Counted from the stretch's first letter, positions 1 through 15,000 are shown. The stretch is 64,000 bases of DNA from Acanthochlamys bracteata (GCA_019914995.1 CM034133.1:4588001-4652000); one strand, 5' to 3'. Notes: generated from the letters alone by a model not told the origin. A program made the numbers and translations.

Positions 1-590
1 GTTTCCGAGGAGTTGATGATCAAGGTTTTGGGTTCCAAGAGGAGTGTTTTGATAGTTGGCTACTATAAAATATATGTTACTGTTGGGTTACGTAGTTGAT
101 CCAGTTTTTTTCTTGTGAGTTGATCAATTAGGGTTAATTTCTTCTTGTTCATGGACCAAATAGTCTATGAACAAGATCCATCTCAACGGCGGTTAAAAAA
201 TGTAACCGCCTGTTTCACTACTTGGTTGATAGGTCAGGATTGCGTAATAACTTCACCTTGTCATGTAGGATAACCTGTACTTGTCTCATAGTCTGTGTCC
301 CTTTGTTTGTATCTACAACTGTGGAGATCTTCAAGTAATCCTCTCCTCTTCAAGTAATTCTTTTTACCTTGTCACAGTTTGTTTACTTCTGCTAAGTTAC
401 TTTAGAAATGATTTTTATTTTCTAATAATTAATTTTAAAAAATTTACTTATAAAAAGAATTATTCTCGAATCACCACCATTAAGTGAAACACACTCGCAA
501 CTTCTTCTGGCATTGTATGAAATGTGATGTACATATGTTGGAATTCCTTTTCATTAGACGGTACCTAGCCAGTCAAGGCTATCCAACTAT
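1..590. other. left-edge sequence, no gene recognised
   Basis: No recognisable gene. From base 3 a plus-strand frame stays open for about 22 codons before a stop near base 71, reading FRGVDDQGFGFQEECFDSWL. From base 1 another frame is open for about 32 codons. Either could be the tail of a coding exon entering from the left, but neither is long enough to decide. The open stretch at 281-487 is AT-rich with hydrophobic, low-complexity translation and looks like chance. Confidence 0.25.
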
Positions 591-700
591 ATTTGGCAAT
601 GTGCCATATGCTACGAGTAAATGGTTCAACTAGTATTTGGCAATGTGCCATATGCTACGGGTAAATGGTTCAACTAGTATTTGGCAATGTGCCATATGCT
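591..700. repeat. 44-bp tandem repeat, about 2.5 copies
   Basis: A unit starting atttggcaatgtgccatatg begins at 591, 635 and 679, giving an exact period of 44 bases. The first two units differ by a single A/G change in ctacgRgtaaatgg. The third stops after about 22 bases. The unit contains its own short inverted motif (ggcaatgtgcc). No coding frame runs through it. It lies just left of the split copia element and shows no relation to it. Confidence 0.9.
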
Positions 701-975
701 GGATAAGAAATGCCAAGTCTATTTTGAGGAAATTGACTTACCTCATACTACAATAATCCAATGTGCTATCGTCATCTTCATCTTTGACGTAGACGATATG
801 GAGAGAAATTTAGTGTTTAATTTAATTACATAAAAAAAACTTTTATGAAAGTGAATTTCGTAAAAATAAATTTTGATAAAAAATAAAATTTAGTAGAAAA
901 GAGTTTGGAGTGGTAGTTCAAATATGTAAAGTAAAGTTTAAAATTAAAAATAGAAGTAGAGTTTGGTGTGAAAAT
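701..975. other. AT-rich spacer left of copia element 1
   Basis: Nothing recognisable. The sequence is AT-rich with short open frames only. The last part (agagtttggtgtgaaaat) resembles sequence just right of the copia element (aaaattgggtgtgaaac), but I could not define a clean target-site duplication. Confidence 0.4.
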
Positions 976-1133
976 TATTAGCGTGAGTCAATAATATATT
1001 ATCCTATATTTTTCTTCTTAAAGTTATATTTTAGATATTTTTTTTATTTAAATCTCTTCTTATTTAGTTTTATAAGTAATCTACATATATGTACTTGTAT
1101 TGAATGATAAGAATGAGATTAAAGAATTTTTCA
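976..1133 (+). repeat. 5' LTR of copia element 1
   Basis: Pairs with 20468-20625; both are 158 bases and end in ttttca. The first bases have drifted from the TGTTGG seen in the partner. Confidence 0.8.
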
Positions 1134-2934
1134 TCTTCGTACCAGATCAAATTCTAAATCTGCTCGTGCTGTCGTGGAGATAACGATGTGACACAACGGT
1201 TAGAAATTTCGACGAGAACAAATCCGTGATTTGATCGAATTATCAGAAAAAAAATGTGTACCGCCGCTGCCATCTTAGGATTTTTTATCTCTACAGCCAC
1301 CGCCGCTGCGCCGCTGCTTCATCGTTCGCAGTCGTTCTTGGTGTTTCGCCATCATTCCGCTACCGTTCCGCTGCTACCTTTATGCTACCGATTTGCCGCT
1401 GCTTTGCCGTCGTCTTCAACCCACCCGAACTCGATTCAAGCGTTGCCTGTCTTTTCTTCACTGCCGCTGCTCGCTCCTGCTACTGCCAGTCGCCGATTTC
1501 TTTCTCGCCGCCGTTGCTAGATCGGTTCAACCGAGCTGGATCAGGCCATGCACAGCAAATAAAACCGGTTGACCCGATCCGTCCCAATTTATCCGACCCA
1601 AATTGGCCCTGTCCGCTGACCCAGTCCGACAGAAATTTTTTTTTAATGGAAGATTTAAGTGCTGTCTCTTCGGTCATTTTAATGACTACTCCTATTATCA
1701 GCATACAAGGTGATTCATCTTCCGTTATTAGTGTTAAGTTAAATGGTTTCAACTATTTTCTTTGATCCCAAATTGTTGAGATATAAATCGCTGGAAATAA
1801 TAAGATAGACTATTGGACCGAAAAAATAACACGACCTCAAGAAACTGATCCTATTTATGTCCGATGAAGAACTGATAATGCTATTGTTAAAAATAGTTGA
1901 TCAAATTTATTAAACCAATTGTGATGGAGCTGTTTATTCGGCTTCCCACTGTCATAGATGTTTGGACTGTTGTGTTCAAAACTTACTATGATAATTCTGA
2001 CATATATCAAATTTATGAATTAACATGCAGGGCATTCAAATTAAATAAAGTGGAAGGCCCATTACGATCTACTATGCAGAATTACAAAGCATATGGTAAG
2101 AATTAGATTTTCGCAATCCAATTAAGATGTGTTGTGCTAATAATATATTAGCTCGACAACGGGAGACTGAGAGAGAACATATCTATATTTTTTTTGGATG
2201 GGCTTGATGATACATTTGATAAAGCCCGCACTGATCTACTACGAACAGATGCGTTCCCTGGGTTAAAAGAATCTTATAACAACATTCGTAGTGATGAGCA
2301 ACGATGAGTAGTTATGATGGATTCTAACGATATTGGTGCTGAAGTTATTGCTGTTGTGGCTTCTAAAAATCTTAGATTTTAAGTGAAGCAAAAAACACAA
2401 GAAGGATAGTGTAGTCATTGTGGTAAAGCCGGGCATAATTGAAGTTCATGTTTTCAGTTAGTTAGTTATCCTGATTAGTGGGAGGAACTGAAGAAGAAAA
2501 AGAAACAAGACAAAAGATCGCTGGTGTAGCGTTTGGACTTGCAAGCCTCACATTAGTTGATCATTTATCTTCTAAATTATCGATTGTTTTTTCACCAGTT
2601 CTATCTTTGGTGTCGCAAGTTATTTCAGATTCTCCAATTTCAGGTAATCAAATCTTTGCCTCTACTGTTTTAGATTAACAACGGGATATATAATAAATTT
2701 TATATTTTAGAGCTATGGATCATATATAACATTCGATTCAAAAAAATTTCACACCGTAAGTGCTCTAGTTAGAAATAATATGACATATGCCAATGGAGAT
2801 AATTATCTAGTGGTAGGTGCTGGTGATGTGGCATTATCATCATCTCTATCTCTACAGAATTGTGTACTTGTTCCATTTCTCTTACATAATCTTTTATCTG
2901 TTGGACAAGTTACTGAATAATTGAACTGTATTAT

Positions 2935-4236
2935 TGATGTAGACAAAATCAACTAAGAAAAACTCAGTGATTCTATCCTAGTCTATCCCGCAAGTGCACG
3001 GTTGTCGTCTACCGTATAGCAGATAACGAGTTTGTTCCACAGAGATTGTTGTTAACTCTAATCCAAATTTTTAGTAACAAAAGTTGTGTTTGTGAAAGCG
3101 AATCAAAGTGTACGAAAGCTAAAAATGAAGAGTAATGCACGGATCGAGAAAAACAAATATGCAAACAACTGGAGTTTTAGAATCCACCACTAATGTCTCT
3201 AATTTAATTCTTAAATAAACATGATAATAGATTATGATGATTGTGAAGATCTTGTATCTAACACCTTGGTCCAGTTTTTAGATACGATTTCTAATTATGA
3301 CTTTAACTTTGGTCCAGTATAAAATCACCTATCATTAGTGATATTCTAACTCCTTGTTTAGAAATTACTAACAATGCATTAGGTTCTGCGAAATCATAAA
3401 TCATATAGTTACATTCACTTTGGTCCAGTAAATATTAACTACAATTGTTAATCCTGTAATTCATAAGTTATGTTCCGATTGGTCCTCGCAAACACAATTA
3501 ATATAATAATTTAGATATCAAACTCAATGCTAATCATGCATGCAAATTTAACATCTAAATATCCTTTCAAACAAGAATTAACAACTCACATAAAATCAAC
3601 AATCCATACATCACATAATATTTAAAAAATAAATTAAATTTATTAGGGTTTCATCATAACTCCAGTTTAGAGAATTTAGCCACTTAATATTACACACAAT
3701 AATATTGTATGAAAAATAAAATATGACAAAAAGAGAAAGAAAGTAAATTTGAAGAATTTTTCGTCTCTTGATTTGATCTTCCTTCTGTCTTCCGTCGGCT
3801 CTCTCTAGGGTTTCTGTCGGCCCTTTGTTGCCTCCTTGTTGGCTCTTCGTTGCTCCTTTGATCGATGCTCTTTTGGCTCTCCATTCACCCCTTTTTATAG
3901 TTGAACTTCCTCCCACAAAATTAGGAAAAAGAATATCTTCAGAATATTCAAATTAGATTTGATATAGATTTGTTGCTATATTTGATGCTAGATTTGATGC
4001 TAAATCTTTGATTTAGATTTGATTGGTCAAATGCATCAATGAGAATCGCCGCTTGATATTTCCTTCCATGATTGGCTCCTTTATTTTATTCCTTCAATAT
4101 TTTGCTTCTTTATTCACCTATACTTCACAAAATAAAATAAATTAAATTAATTCATATTGTGAATAAAATTTTAATAAAAATCTAATATTTATTATAACAA
4201 TAAGATATAATAAATATATCACATTACACATTATCA
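2935..4236 (-). repeat. 3' LTR of the Athila-like element
   Basis: About 1302 bases, direct repeat of 18512-19817 with only scattered differences. It is preceded on its left by target duplication attat (2930-2934). Confidence 0.92.
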
Positions 4237-7200
4237 AATACCCCCAAGCTTAAGTTTTTGCTAGTCCTCGAGCAAAATGATAAGAAAATTGTATATATCA
4301 TTCTTCACAACTTATTCTCATAATTTTCAATTTGTTCGTATAGCTAGATCAACAAAAATCTTTAAAGAAAAATGTAAGCATAATAAACAAATTAACATCA
4401 CTTACAAACTCCTTTAATTGTACTATATAGTAATCAAATCAACTCAACCTCGCATTCCAAAATATATGCAATATACTAGAAGGAAGTTTAGAATTCAATG
4501 TCCATAAGTATGTTTAGAAATCATCTCCCCACTACACATACAATTTTTAGAGATTCACCAAGTTATTTTAAATATTGTAATGTATGAATTCAAACTTAGG
4601 AAGTCGTCAAAATACAAAGTAACCAAGAGCACATTTAACTTCAAGAAGAACAAGGTATACTCAAGCATTGGCCCAATTTTGCGGCTCTTTTATTTATTTA
4701 ATCGCTCTTTCTTTACCATTGTACTTTACAATGTATACTCGAGGTTTTTTTTTTTTTTAAATTTTTTTTTTACATATGCTCTTTCTTTACCCTTGTATTT
4801 TTCAAAGACTCTTTATAACTCTGTATCCCAATTATTCCTAAAAATTGAAAACAATATAAGACAACACAAAAAATACTAAGATCAACTCTAAGCATCGCAT
4901 TGTATGGTGATAGATGTCATTACTCGTTATAGACTATGAAATCAAAATTCTCTATAAAATGTATTCAATTGTATTGTCTAGAATGACAAGATTTTATCAA
5001 ATCAATTATATACAGTACTATATCAAAAAGAATGTATGCTTAGTTAATAAGAATATTATACGAACAAACTCAATAAAGATTCTAGTTTCAAGAGCAATAC
5101 TAGAAAGAGAGTTCAAACTTATTATTGAAAAATGAATGATAGACTATCAATCAATGTTTGTGCATAATTTTCTATCTCCCCCCAAGCTTGAATTCGACAT
5201 TGTCCCCAATGGTGAAAGATAAAAATGAACAATGTATAAAGCAAAGGAAAAAATTGAGGTGTAGAAAAACTCCCCTGATTTTTAAATGGCCCGGATTTTT
5301 GGTTAACTTCTCCATCAACTGCATCACAGCAACAAATCTTTGCATTATATTGAATCTTCTTTCTTTCCGAGTCCTTCAAAAATGATAAACATATCAAATT
5401 AAACGAAAATAAAATCCTACAAAATTCAATTGCTACTAGAGAGAAAGGACTTGGGTTGCCTCCCAATAAGCGCTAAATTTAACGTCTTCAGCCAGACGAG
5501 AAGTTTGTCAAATAGGATCTCGCAGTTGAAGGGTTGGTTCAGTTTGGATTGCGATGGTAGCCTCCAAGTATGGCTTCAAGCGATGCCCATTGACCTTAAA
5601 TTGTGCTCCAGATTTGAGATCCTTGATTTCTATAGCTCCATGTGGAAAGATTTCAATTATCTCATATGGTCCATGCCATTTTGACTTCAGCTTTCCTGGA
5701 AAGAGTTTCAATCATGAGTTAAATAATAAAACTTTCATACCTGGAGTAAACTCTTTCCGCTGAATTGACTTGTCATGATAGGACTTTGTGCGTTCCTTGT
5801 AAATCTTTGCATTCTCATAAGCTTCGTTGCGAATTTCTTCCAATTCATTGAGTTGCAACTTTCTTTCATTTCCTGCATCCTTAATGTCAAAATTTAGCTT
5901 CTTTATAGCCCAATATGCATTATGTTCAAGTTCCATAGGTAAATGACATGCTTTTTCAAATACAATACGATATGGACTCATCCCTATAGGTGTTTTATAT
6001 GCTGTCCTATAAGCCCATAAAGCATCATTAAGTTTTATTGCCCAATCTTTTCTTGTGGTGTTCACAGTTTTCTCCAGAATATTTTTAATTTCTCTATTGC
6101 TAATTTGTACTTGTCCTGAGGTTTGAGGGTGATATGGAGTGGCTACCTTATGAGTTATGCCATATTTTCTTAACAAAGCATCAAAAGGTTTATTGCAAAA
6201 ATGTTTACCACCATCACTAATGATTGCTCTAGGGGTTCCAAATCTAGTGAAAATCATATTCTTCAAAAATTTGAGGACAATCTTATGATCATTACCTTTT
6301 GTAGCTTGAGCCTCTACCCATTTAGATGCATAATCAACAGCAACAAGAATATAAGAATACCCAAAGGATGAAGAAAATGGACCCATGAAGTCTATACCTC
6401 AAACATCAAAGAGTTCTACAACCAAAATATTAGTCAATGGCATCATGTTCCTCCTCTGTGATATTTCCTATTCTTTGGCATCTGTCACACTTAGAACAAA
6501 AGTTAAATGCATCTTTAAATAAAGTAGGCCAAAAGAAACCTGATTGAAGGACTTTATGGGCTGTTTTTTAGCACCAAAATGACCTCCACATGCTAACTCA
6601 TGACTATGCCTTTAGAATGCTTTCTTGTTCATCTTCGAAATGCATCTTCTAATGATTTGGTCCGGACAATGCTTAAACAAATAGGGATCATCCCAATAAT
6701 AGTGCTTCACCATAGAGACAAATTTTTCTTTTCCCGAAAAGATAAATTATTTCTCATTACACCACTAGCAAGATAATTCACAAAATCAAAGATACCAAGG
6801 TTCTTTATAAGTAATGGAAAGAAGTTGTTCATCCGGAAAAGAATCATTGAGATGCATGTCATCTCCTTCTCTTTGATCTTCAATCACGATACGAGAAAGA
6901 TGGTCCGCTACCACATTCTCGCTTCCTTTCTTATCTTTAATCTCAAAGTCAAACTCTTGTAGCAATAAGATGCATCAAATCAACCTAGGCTTAGCATCCT
7001 GCTTAGTCAACAAATACTTAAGAGCAAAGATGGTGGTCATTAAATACAATAACTTTAGAACCAAAGATATATGGACGAAATTTTTCTAAAGCAAACACCA
7101 CAGCAAGCAACTCTTTTTCTGTTGTTGAATAATTAAGTTGTGCATCATTCAAAGTCTTGCTAGCATAATATATAACATGTGGCAGTTTATCAATTCGTTG

Positions 7201-10200
7201 ACCAAGCACTGCACCAATAGCATAATCTGAAGCATCACACATCAATTCAAATGGTAAATTCCAGTCAGGAGCAGTAATGATAGGAGCACTAGTTAAGGCA
7301 TTTTTCAAATTATTGAATGCATGCAAACAAATTTTATCAAAATCAAACACAGCATCCTTAGCCAATAAATCACATAGAGGTCTAGTTATTTTAGAAAAAT
7401 CTTTAATGAATCTTCTATAAAAACCAAAGATGGCCTAAAAAACTTCTAATGCCTTTTTACTGAAGTAGGGAAGGTAGATTTTTTATAATTTCAATTTTGC
7501 TCTATCCACCTCAATTCCTTTACTAGAAACCACATGTCCTAAGACAATTCCTTGTTTAACCATAAAATGACATTTTTCCCAATTTAAAACCAAATTCGTT
7601 TCTTCACATCTAGATAAAACCAATTTCAAATTATCAAGGCATCCATCAAAAGAAGATCCAAAAACTGAAAAATCATCCATAAATACCTCAATGATTCTTT
7701 CTACTATATCAGAGAATATAGCTGTCATACATCTTTGAAATGTTGCTGGAGCATTGCACAAACCAAAAGGCATCCTCCTATAGGCGAAAGTACCGAATGG
7801 ACAAGTGAATTCTATCCTAGTCTATCCATCCCAAGTGTGCACGGTTGTCTTCTCTTGATCTTCTGGAGCAATCGGAATTTAATTATAACCTGAAAAGCCA
7901 TCAAGAAAACAATAATGTGAGTGTCCAGCCAAACGTTCAAGCATTTGATCAATGAAAGGTAAAGGAAAATGATCTTTTCTTGTTGCAGAATTCAACTTTC
8001 TATAATCAATACAAACCCGCCATCCCGTAGTTATTCTTGTAGGGATCAATTCATTATTTTCATTTTTAATTACTGTTATCCCAGATTTCTTAGGTACTAC
8101 TTGTACAGGACTAACCCATCTACTATCAGAAATTGGATAGATTACTCCTACATCAAGCAGTTTTAAAATTTCCGCTCTAACAACCTCTTTCATATTAGGA
8201 TTTAATCTCCTTTGGCTTTCACGAGTAAGTTTTGCATCATCCTCCATTAAAATTCTATGTATACACATTACAGGATTAATACCTTTTATGTCAGCTATTG
8301 TCCAACCTATTGCTGTCCTATGTTCTTTTAGGATATTAATGAGGCTCTCCTCTTCTCTAACTGTAAGATCTGAAGATATGATAACTGGGAGGGTTTCATT
8401 ATCGCCTAAGAATACATATTTAAGATGTTCAGGCAATGGTTTGAGTTCTAATTTATGAGGGATTACAAAGATGGCTCTATCCTTATTTCATTCATCTCTA
8501 AAGGTTCAAATGAGGCTCTATAACTAGGTTGAATTGGTTTTAACACATTTAGGCAGCAAGCATATCATTAGAGTTATCACTATCATCATCATATTTAAAG
8601 TTAATGCTTTGCTTCCAAATCATCCTTGTATTTTTCCTACAAAATAACAGAAATCGATTAGTGGATCTAATAAATCAACGTAAAAGCAAGCATCCAAGAA
8701 ATAGAAGGATGTTTTAAAGCATCAAACACTTTGATTTTAACGGTTTCACCCAATACACCATTTTGAGTGTGTCTTTTTCACGTTGATATGTATATCTGCG
8801 GTAGCCATAAATGGACGACCAAGAAGAATAGGGATCTCACGATTACTTCTCAAGTTTTCCTCCATATCCAAAACAATGAAATCTGCAGGAAGAATTAATT
8901 TGTTAACTTGAACTAAAACATCTTCTATAATACCTGTAGGATGCCGTATGGAATGGTCAGCAAGCTCGAGACGCGCAGTAGTCTTTTTTATACCTTCCAA
9001 ACCTAACTCTTTGTAGATAGAAAATGGCATCAAGTTGATGCTTGCTCCTAGGTCCAACATAGCACGTGCAAGTCTCTTGGCACCAATAGTGATAGGAATA
9101 TCAAAACTACCTGGATCATCAAGCTTAGGTGGAAGCTCGCTTTTCAACACTGCACTTACATTCTTATTCAATCTGACTCCTTCGTTTGGTGCAAATTTGA
9201 GTTTGTGAGCCTTCAAATTTTTAATGAATTTTTCATATGCTGGAATCTGTTCAATCACATCAAGCAAAGGAAGGTTAATATGCACTTTACTTAACATATC
9301 ATAAATATCTTGAAATTGCTTATCCCGTTTATTTTGCTTTAGACGGCTTAAATGGGATAGGAGGTGTATAACGATCAACCGCCTTGTGCAAATCCAGGAA
9401 GGATGATGAGTAGATTCCTTTCTATTGTGTTGATCACTCTGGATGGCAATAATTCGACATTTTTTTTCTTGATTCAGCTTTGTCCAGCTCTTGTTTTTCA
9501 TCATCTGTAACTATACTTTCATTAGAAATATCAACTTTATCATCATTATTAATAAGCTTACCTGATCTTAATTGAATGACTTTTGCTTGTTCATTATTTC
9601 GTGGATTGATGTTAGGTTGACTAGGAAACTTACCAGATTCTCTTTGGCTCAAAGCTTGCGCAATTTGACCTACCTGAGCTTCTAACTTTTGTTGACCAAT
9701 TGCTAACTGTCTTACCAAATCCTCCAATGAAGTCGATGGCTTTGGTTGAGGTGGAGGTTGGTGTTGTTGATTGCTCCACGAGAAGTTGGGGTGATTCCTC
9801 CATCCATTATTGTAAGTGTTTGAATATGGATCATGTTTAGGATGCTCATTATAGGAGCTTATCATATTTGCTTGTTCTTGTACAAACTCAGGAAAATCTA
9901 CTCTCTGTGGACAATGGACAGTAGAATGACCAGATAAATCACAAATGCTACATACATTTTGTGTTGAAAGTTTTCCGTTCATAGCCAGCAAAGCATCCAA
10001 TTTGTTATTAATAGCATTCACCTGCGCTTTAGAAGCATAATCATTATTACCATTTACCTCATAAATTCCAGCTCGTTTTTCTCGTGTATCTATATGTTGC
10101 GTCTCAAGAGCTAGATTTTCGAATAGCGTTTGACATTCAGCTGATGTCTTATTCCGAATAGATCCACCTGCATAATTATTCACTGCAGCTTTGCTAGAAA

Positions 10201-10770
10201 CGGTTAGTGCCTTATAAAATATACGCATCAAAACCAAAATAGGCAAACCATGGTGGGGACATTGAATTAACAAATTATTAAATCGTTCCCACGCTTCAGA
10301 AAATGACTCATCAGATTGTTGAGTGAATTGCATGATTTTATCTCTTAATGCATCAGTTTTCTGAGTTGAAAAGAATTTCTCTAAAAATCTGTTTTGAATT
10401 TCAGTCCAAGTAGTAAGTGAACCAGATCTAAGTGATTGTAACCATATCTTTGCTCTATCTTTTAAAGTGTAAAGAAAGATTTTCATTTGAAGGTGTTCCT
10501 CAAGAACCCCCATCCACAAAGGCATGTTAGAAACCATATTGAAAATTTCTAAATATGAGCTAAAGGATCCTCATTGTTCAAACCATGAAAAAGAAGGCAT
10601 CATATTAAAATGAATAGTTTTTAATTCATAGTTTCTAGCAACGCATCAGGGAGAACTATACTAAATGGAGATACAGAAATTGTAGGAATGTCAAGATCCC
10701 CATTGTTTCATTCTTTTAACACCCCATCTTTTCAATTCTAATACTCGAATGATTTCTACGCTCACGCCTA
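4237..10770 (-). mobile_element. gypsy internal region, copy 1 (fossil gag-pol)
   Basis: Read on the minus strand, order is gag (about 10740-9430; includes FLEKFFSTQKTDALRDKIMQ and a CX2C...H...C knuckle near 9950), aspartic protease (DLGASINLMPFSIYKELGL, about 9030), reverse transcriptase (8436-7480; MPFGLCNAPATFQRCM and FMDDFSVFG), RNase H (about 7365-7018) and integrase (about 6600-5710; [20 protein letters not shown]). Below 5500 there is a non-coding 3' part of about 1.2 kb with no env-like frame that I can recognise. The order PR-RT-RH-INT is that of Ty3/gypsy. The copy has several breaks and its gag start is missing, the sequence passing straight into the central partial LTR. Confidence 0.9.
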
Positions 10771-12005
10771 ATGTTGTTAACTCTAATCCAAATTTTTAGT
10801 AACAAAAGTTGTGTTTGTGAAAATCGAATCAAAGTGTACAAAAGCTAAAAATGAAGAGTAATGCATGGATCGAGAAAAAACAAATATGCAAACAACTAGA
10901 GTTTTAGAATCCACCACTAATGTCTCTAATTTAATCCTTAAATAAACATGATAATAGATTATGATGATTGTGAAGATCTTGTATCTAACACCTTGGTCCA
11001 GATTTTTAGATACGATTTCTAATTATGACTTTAACTTTGGTCCAAAGATAAAATCACCTATCGTTAGTGATATTCTAACTCCTTGTTTAGAAATTACTAA
11101 CAATGCATTAGGTTCTAATCAATCATAAATCATATAGTTACATTCACTTTGGTCCAAATAAAATATTAACTACAATTGTTAATCCAGTAATTCATAAATT
11201 ATGTTCCGATTGGTCCTCATAAACACAATTAATATAATAATTTAGATATCAAACTCAATGCTAATCATGCATGCAAATTTAACATCTAAATATCCTTTCA
11301 AACAAGAATTAACAACTCACATAAAATCAACAATCCATACATCACATAATATTTAAAAATAAATTAAATTTATTAGGGTTTCATCCTAACTCCAGTTTTA
11401 GAGAATTTAGCCACTCATATTAATATTACACAAATAATATTGTATGAAAAATAAAACATGAGAAAAAGAGAAGAAAGCAAATTTGAAGAATTTTTCGTCT
11501 CTTGATTTGATCTTCCTTCTTCTTTCCGTCGGCTCTCTCTAGGTTTTCATTTACTTTTGTTGCCTCCTTGTTGGCTCTTCGTTGCTCCTTTGATCGATGC
11601 TCTTTTGGCTCTCCATTCACCCCTTTTATAGTTGAACTTCCTCCCACAAAATTAGGAAAAGAATATCTTGAGAATATTCAAATTAGATTTGATATAGATT
11701 TGTTGCTATATTTGATGCTAGATTTGATGCTAAATCTTTGATTTAGATTTGATTGGTCAAATGCATCAATGAGAATCGCCGCTTGATATTTCCTTCATGA
11801 TTGGCTCTTTATTTTATTCCTTCAATATTTTGCTCCTTTATTTTATTCCAAAATAAATATTTTAATTTCTTTATTTTACCTAATATTTATTATAAAATAA
11901 AATAAAAATATAAATTAATTATCAAATTGTGAATAAAATTTTAATAAAATGATCTAAAATTATTTATTATAACAATAATTCTATAATTTTCAATATATCA
12001 CATTA
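10771..12005 (-). repeat. central partial LTR of the gypsy tandem
   Basis: From gttgttaactctaatcc (10773) to about caatatatcacatta (12004) the sequence follows the outer LTRs. It lacks the first 100 or so bases of the LTR, both LTR tips and the adjoining polypurine tract, so it is not a complete LTR. It sits between the two internal copies. It is more diverged from the outer LTRs than they are from each other. Confidence 0.85.
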
Positions 12006-15000
12006 ATGCAATATACTAGAAGGAAGTTTAGAATTCAATGTCCATAAGTATGTTTAGAAATCATCTCCCCACTACACATACAATTTTTAGAGATTCACCA
12101 AGTTATTTTAAATATTGTAATGTATGAATTCAAACTTAGGAAGTCACAAATACAAAGTAACCAAGAGCACATTTAACTTCAAGAAGAACAAGGTATACTC
12201 AAGCATTGGCCCAATTTTTATGCTCTTTTATTTATTTAATCGCTCTTTCTTTACCATTGTACTTTACAATGTATACTCGAGGTTTTTTTTTTTTAAATTT
12301 TTTTTTTTTTACATATGCTCTTTCTTTACCCTTGTATTTTTCTAAAGACTCTTTATAACTCTGTATCCCAATTATTCCTAAAAATTGAAAACAATATAAG
12401 ACAACACAAAAATACTAAGATCAACTCTAAGCATCGCATTGTATGGTGATAGATGTCATTACTCGTTATAGACTATGAAATCAAAATCCTCTATAAAATG
12501 TATTCAATTGCATTGTCTAGAATGACAAGATTTTATCAAATCAATTATATACAGTACTATATCAAAAAGAATGTATGCTTAGTTAATAAGAATATTATAC
12601 GAACAAACTCAATAAAGATTCTAGTTTCAAGAGCAATACTAGAAAGAGAGTTCAAACTTATTATTGAAAAATGAATGATAAACTATCAATCAATGTTTGT
12701 GCATAATTTTCTATCTCCCCCCAAGCTTGAATTCGACATTGTCCCCAATGGTGAAAGATAAAAATGAACAATGTATAAAGCAAAGGAAAAAATTGAGGTG
12801 TAGAAAAACTCCCCTGATTTTTAAATGGCCCGAATTTTTGGTTAACTTCTCCATCAACTGCATCACAGCAACAAATCTTTGCATTATAGTGAATTTTCTT
12901 TCTTTCCGAATCCTTCAAAAATGATAAACATATCAAATTAAACGAAAATAAAATCATACAAAATTCAATTGCTACTAGAGAGAAAGGACTTGGGTTGCCT
13001 CCCAATAAGCGCTAAATTTAACGTCTTCAGCCAGACGAGAAGTTTGTCAAATAGGATCTCGCAGTTGAAGGGTTGGTTTAGTTTGATTGCGATGGTAGCC
13101 TCAAGTATGGCTTCAGCGATGCCCATTGACCTTAAATTGTGCTCCAGATTTGAGATCCTTGATTTCTATAGCTCCATGTGGAAAGATTTCAATTATCTCA
13201 TATGGTCCATGCCATTTTGACTTCAGCTTTCCTGGAAAGAGTTTCAATCATGAGTTAAATAATAAAACTTTCATACCTGGAGTAAACTCTTTCCACTGAA
13301 TTGACTTGTCATGATAGGACTTTGTCGTTCCTTGTAAATCTTTGCATTCTCATAAGCTTCGTTATGAATTTCTTCCAATTCATTGAGTTGCAACTTTCTT
13401 TCATTTCCTGCATCCTTAATGTCAAAATTTAGCTTCTTTATAGCCCAATATGCATTATGTTCAAGTTCCATAGGTAAATGACATGCTTTTTCAAATACAA
13501 TACGATATGGACTCATCCCTATAGGTGTTTTATATGCTGTCCTATAAGCCCATAAAGCATCATTAAGTTTTATTGCCCAATCTTTTCTTGTGGTGTTCTG
13601 ATTTTCTCCAGAATATTTTTAATTTCTCTATTGCTAATTTGTACTTGTCCTGAGGTTTGAGGGTGATATGGAGTGGCTACCTTATGAGTTATGCCATATT
13701 TTCTTAACAAAGCATCAAAAGATTTATTGCAAAAATGTTTACCACCATCACTAATGATTGCTCTAGGGGTTCCAAATCTAGTGAAAATCATATTCTTCAA
13801 AAATTTGAGGACAATCTTATGATCATTACCTTTTGTAGCTTGAGCCTCTACCCATTTAGATGCATAATCAACAACAACAAGAATATAAGAATACCCAAAG
13901 GATGAAGAAAATGGACCCATGAAGTCTATACCTCAAACATCAAAGAGTTCTACAACCAAAATATTAGTCAATGGCATCATGTTCCTCCTGCTGATATTTC
14001 CTATTCTTTGGCATCTGTCACACTTAGAACAAAAGTTAAATGCATCTTTAAATAAAGTAGGCCAAAAGAAACCTGATTGAAGGACTTTATGGGCTGTTTT
14101 CTTAGCACCAAAATGACCTCCACATGCTAACTCATGACTATGCCTTAGAATGCTTTCTTGTTCATCTTCAGAAATGCATCTTCTAATGATTTGGTCCGGA
14201 CAATGCTTAAACAAATAGGGATCATCCCAATAATAGTGCTTCACCATAGACAGAAATCTTTTCTTTTCCTGAAAAGATAAATTATTTCTCATTACACCAC
14301 TAGCAAGATAATTCACAAAATCAGCATACCAAGGTTCTTTATAAGTAATGGAAAGAAGTTGTTCATCTGGAAAAGAATCATTGAGATGCATGTCATCTCC
14401 TTCTCTTTGATCTTCAATCACGATACGAGAAAGATGGTCTGCTACCACATTCTCGCTTCCTTTCTTATCTTTAATCTCAAAGTCAAACTCTTGTAGCAAT
14501 AAGATGCATCGAATCAACCTAGGCTTAGCATCCTGTTTAGTCAACAAATACTTAAGAGCAGCATGGTCAGTAAATACAATAACTTTAGAACCAAAGATAT
14601 ATGGACGAAATTTTTCTAAAGCAAACACCACAGCAAGCAACTCTTTTTCTGTTGTTGAATAATTAAGTTATGCATCATTCAAAGTCTTGCTAGCATAATA
14701 TATAACATGTGGCAGTTTATCAATTCGTTGACCAAGCACTGCACCAATAGCATAATCTGAAGCATCACACATCAATTCAAATGGTAAATTCCAGTCAGGA
14801 GCAGTAATGATAGGAGCACTAGTTAAGGCATTTTTCAAATTATTGAATGCATGCAAACAAATTTTATCAAAATCAAACACAGCATCCTTAGCCAATAAAT
14901 CACATAGAGGTCTAGTTATTTTAGAAAAATCTTTAATGAATCTTCTATAAAAACCAGCATGGCCTAAAAAACTTCTAATGCCTTTTACTGAAGTAGGGGA

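Noticed and set aside
4580-4879. Hydrophobic plus-strand frame, with a near-copy at 12124-12345
   Set aside because: T-rich low-complexity sequence in the 3' non-coding part of both gypsy internal copies. Repetition comes from the tandem, not from selection on a protein.
5122-5466. 114-codon minus-strand frame repeated at 12661-13005
   Set aside because: Lies beyond the integrase end in the gypsy 3' non-coding part. It has no env-like or other recognisable domain, and its preservation in both copies reflects their recent common origin.
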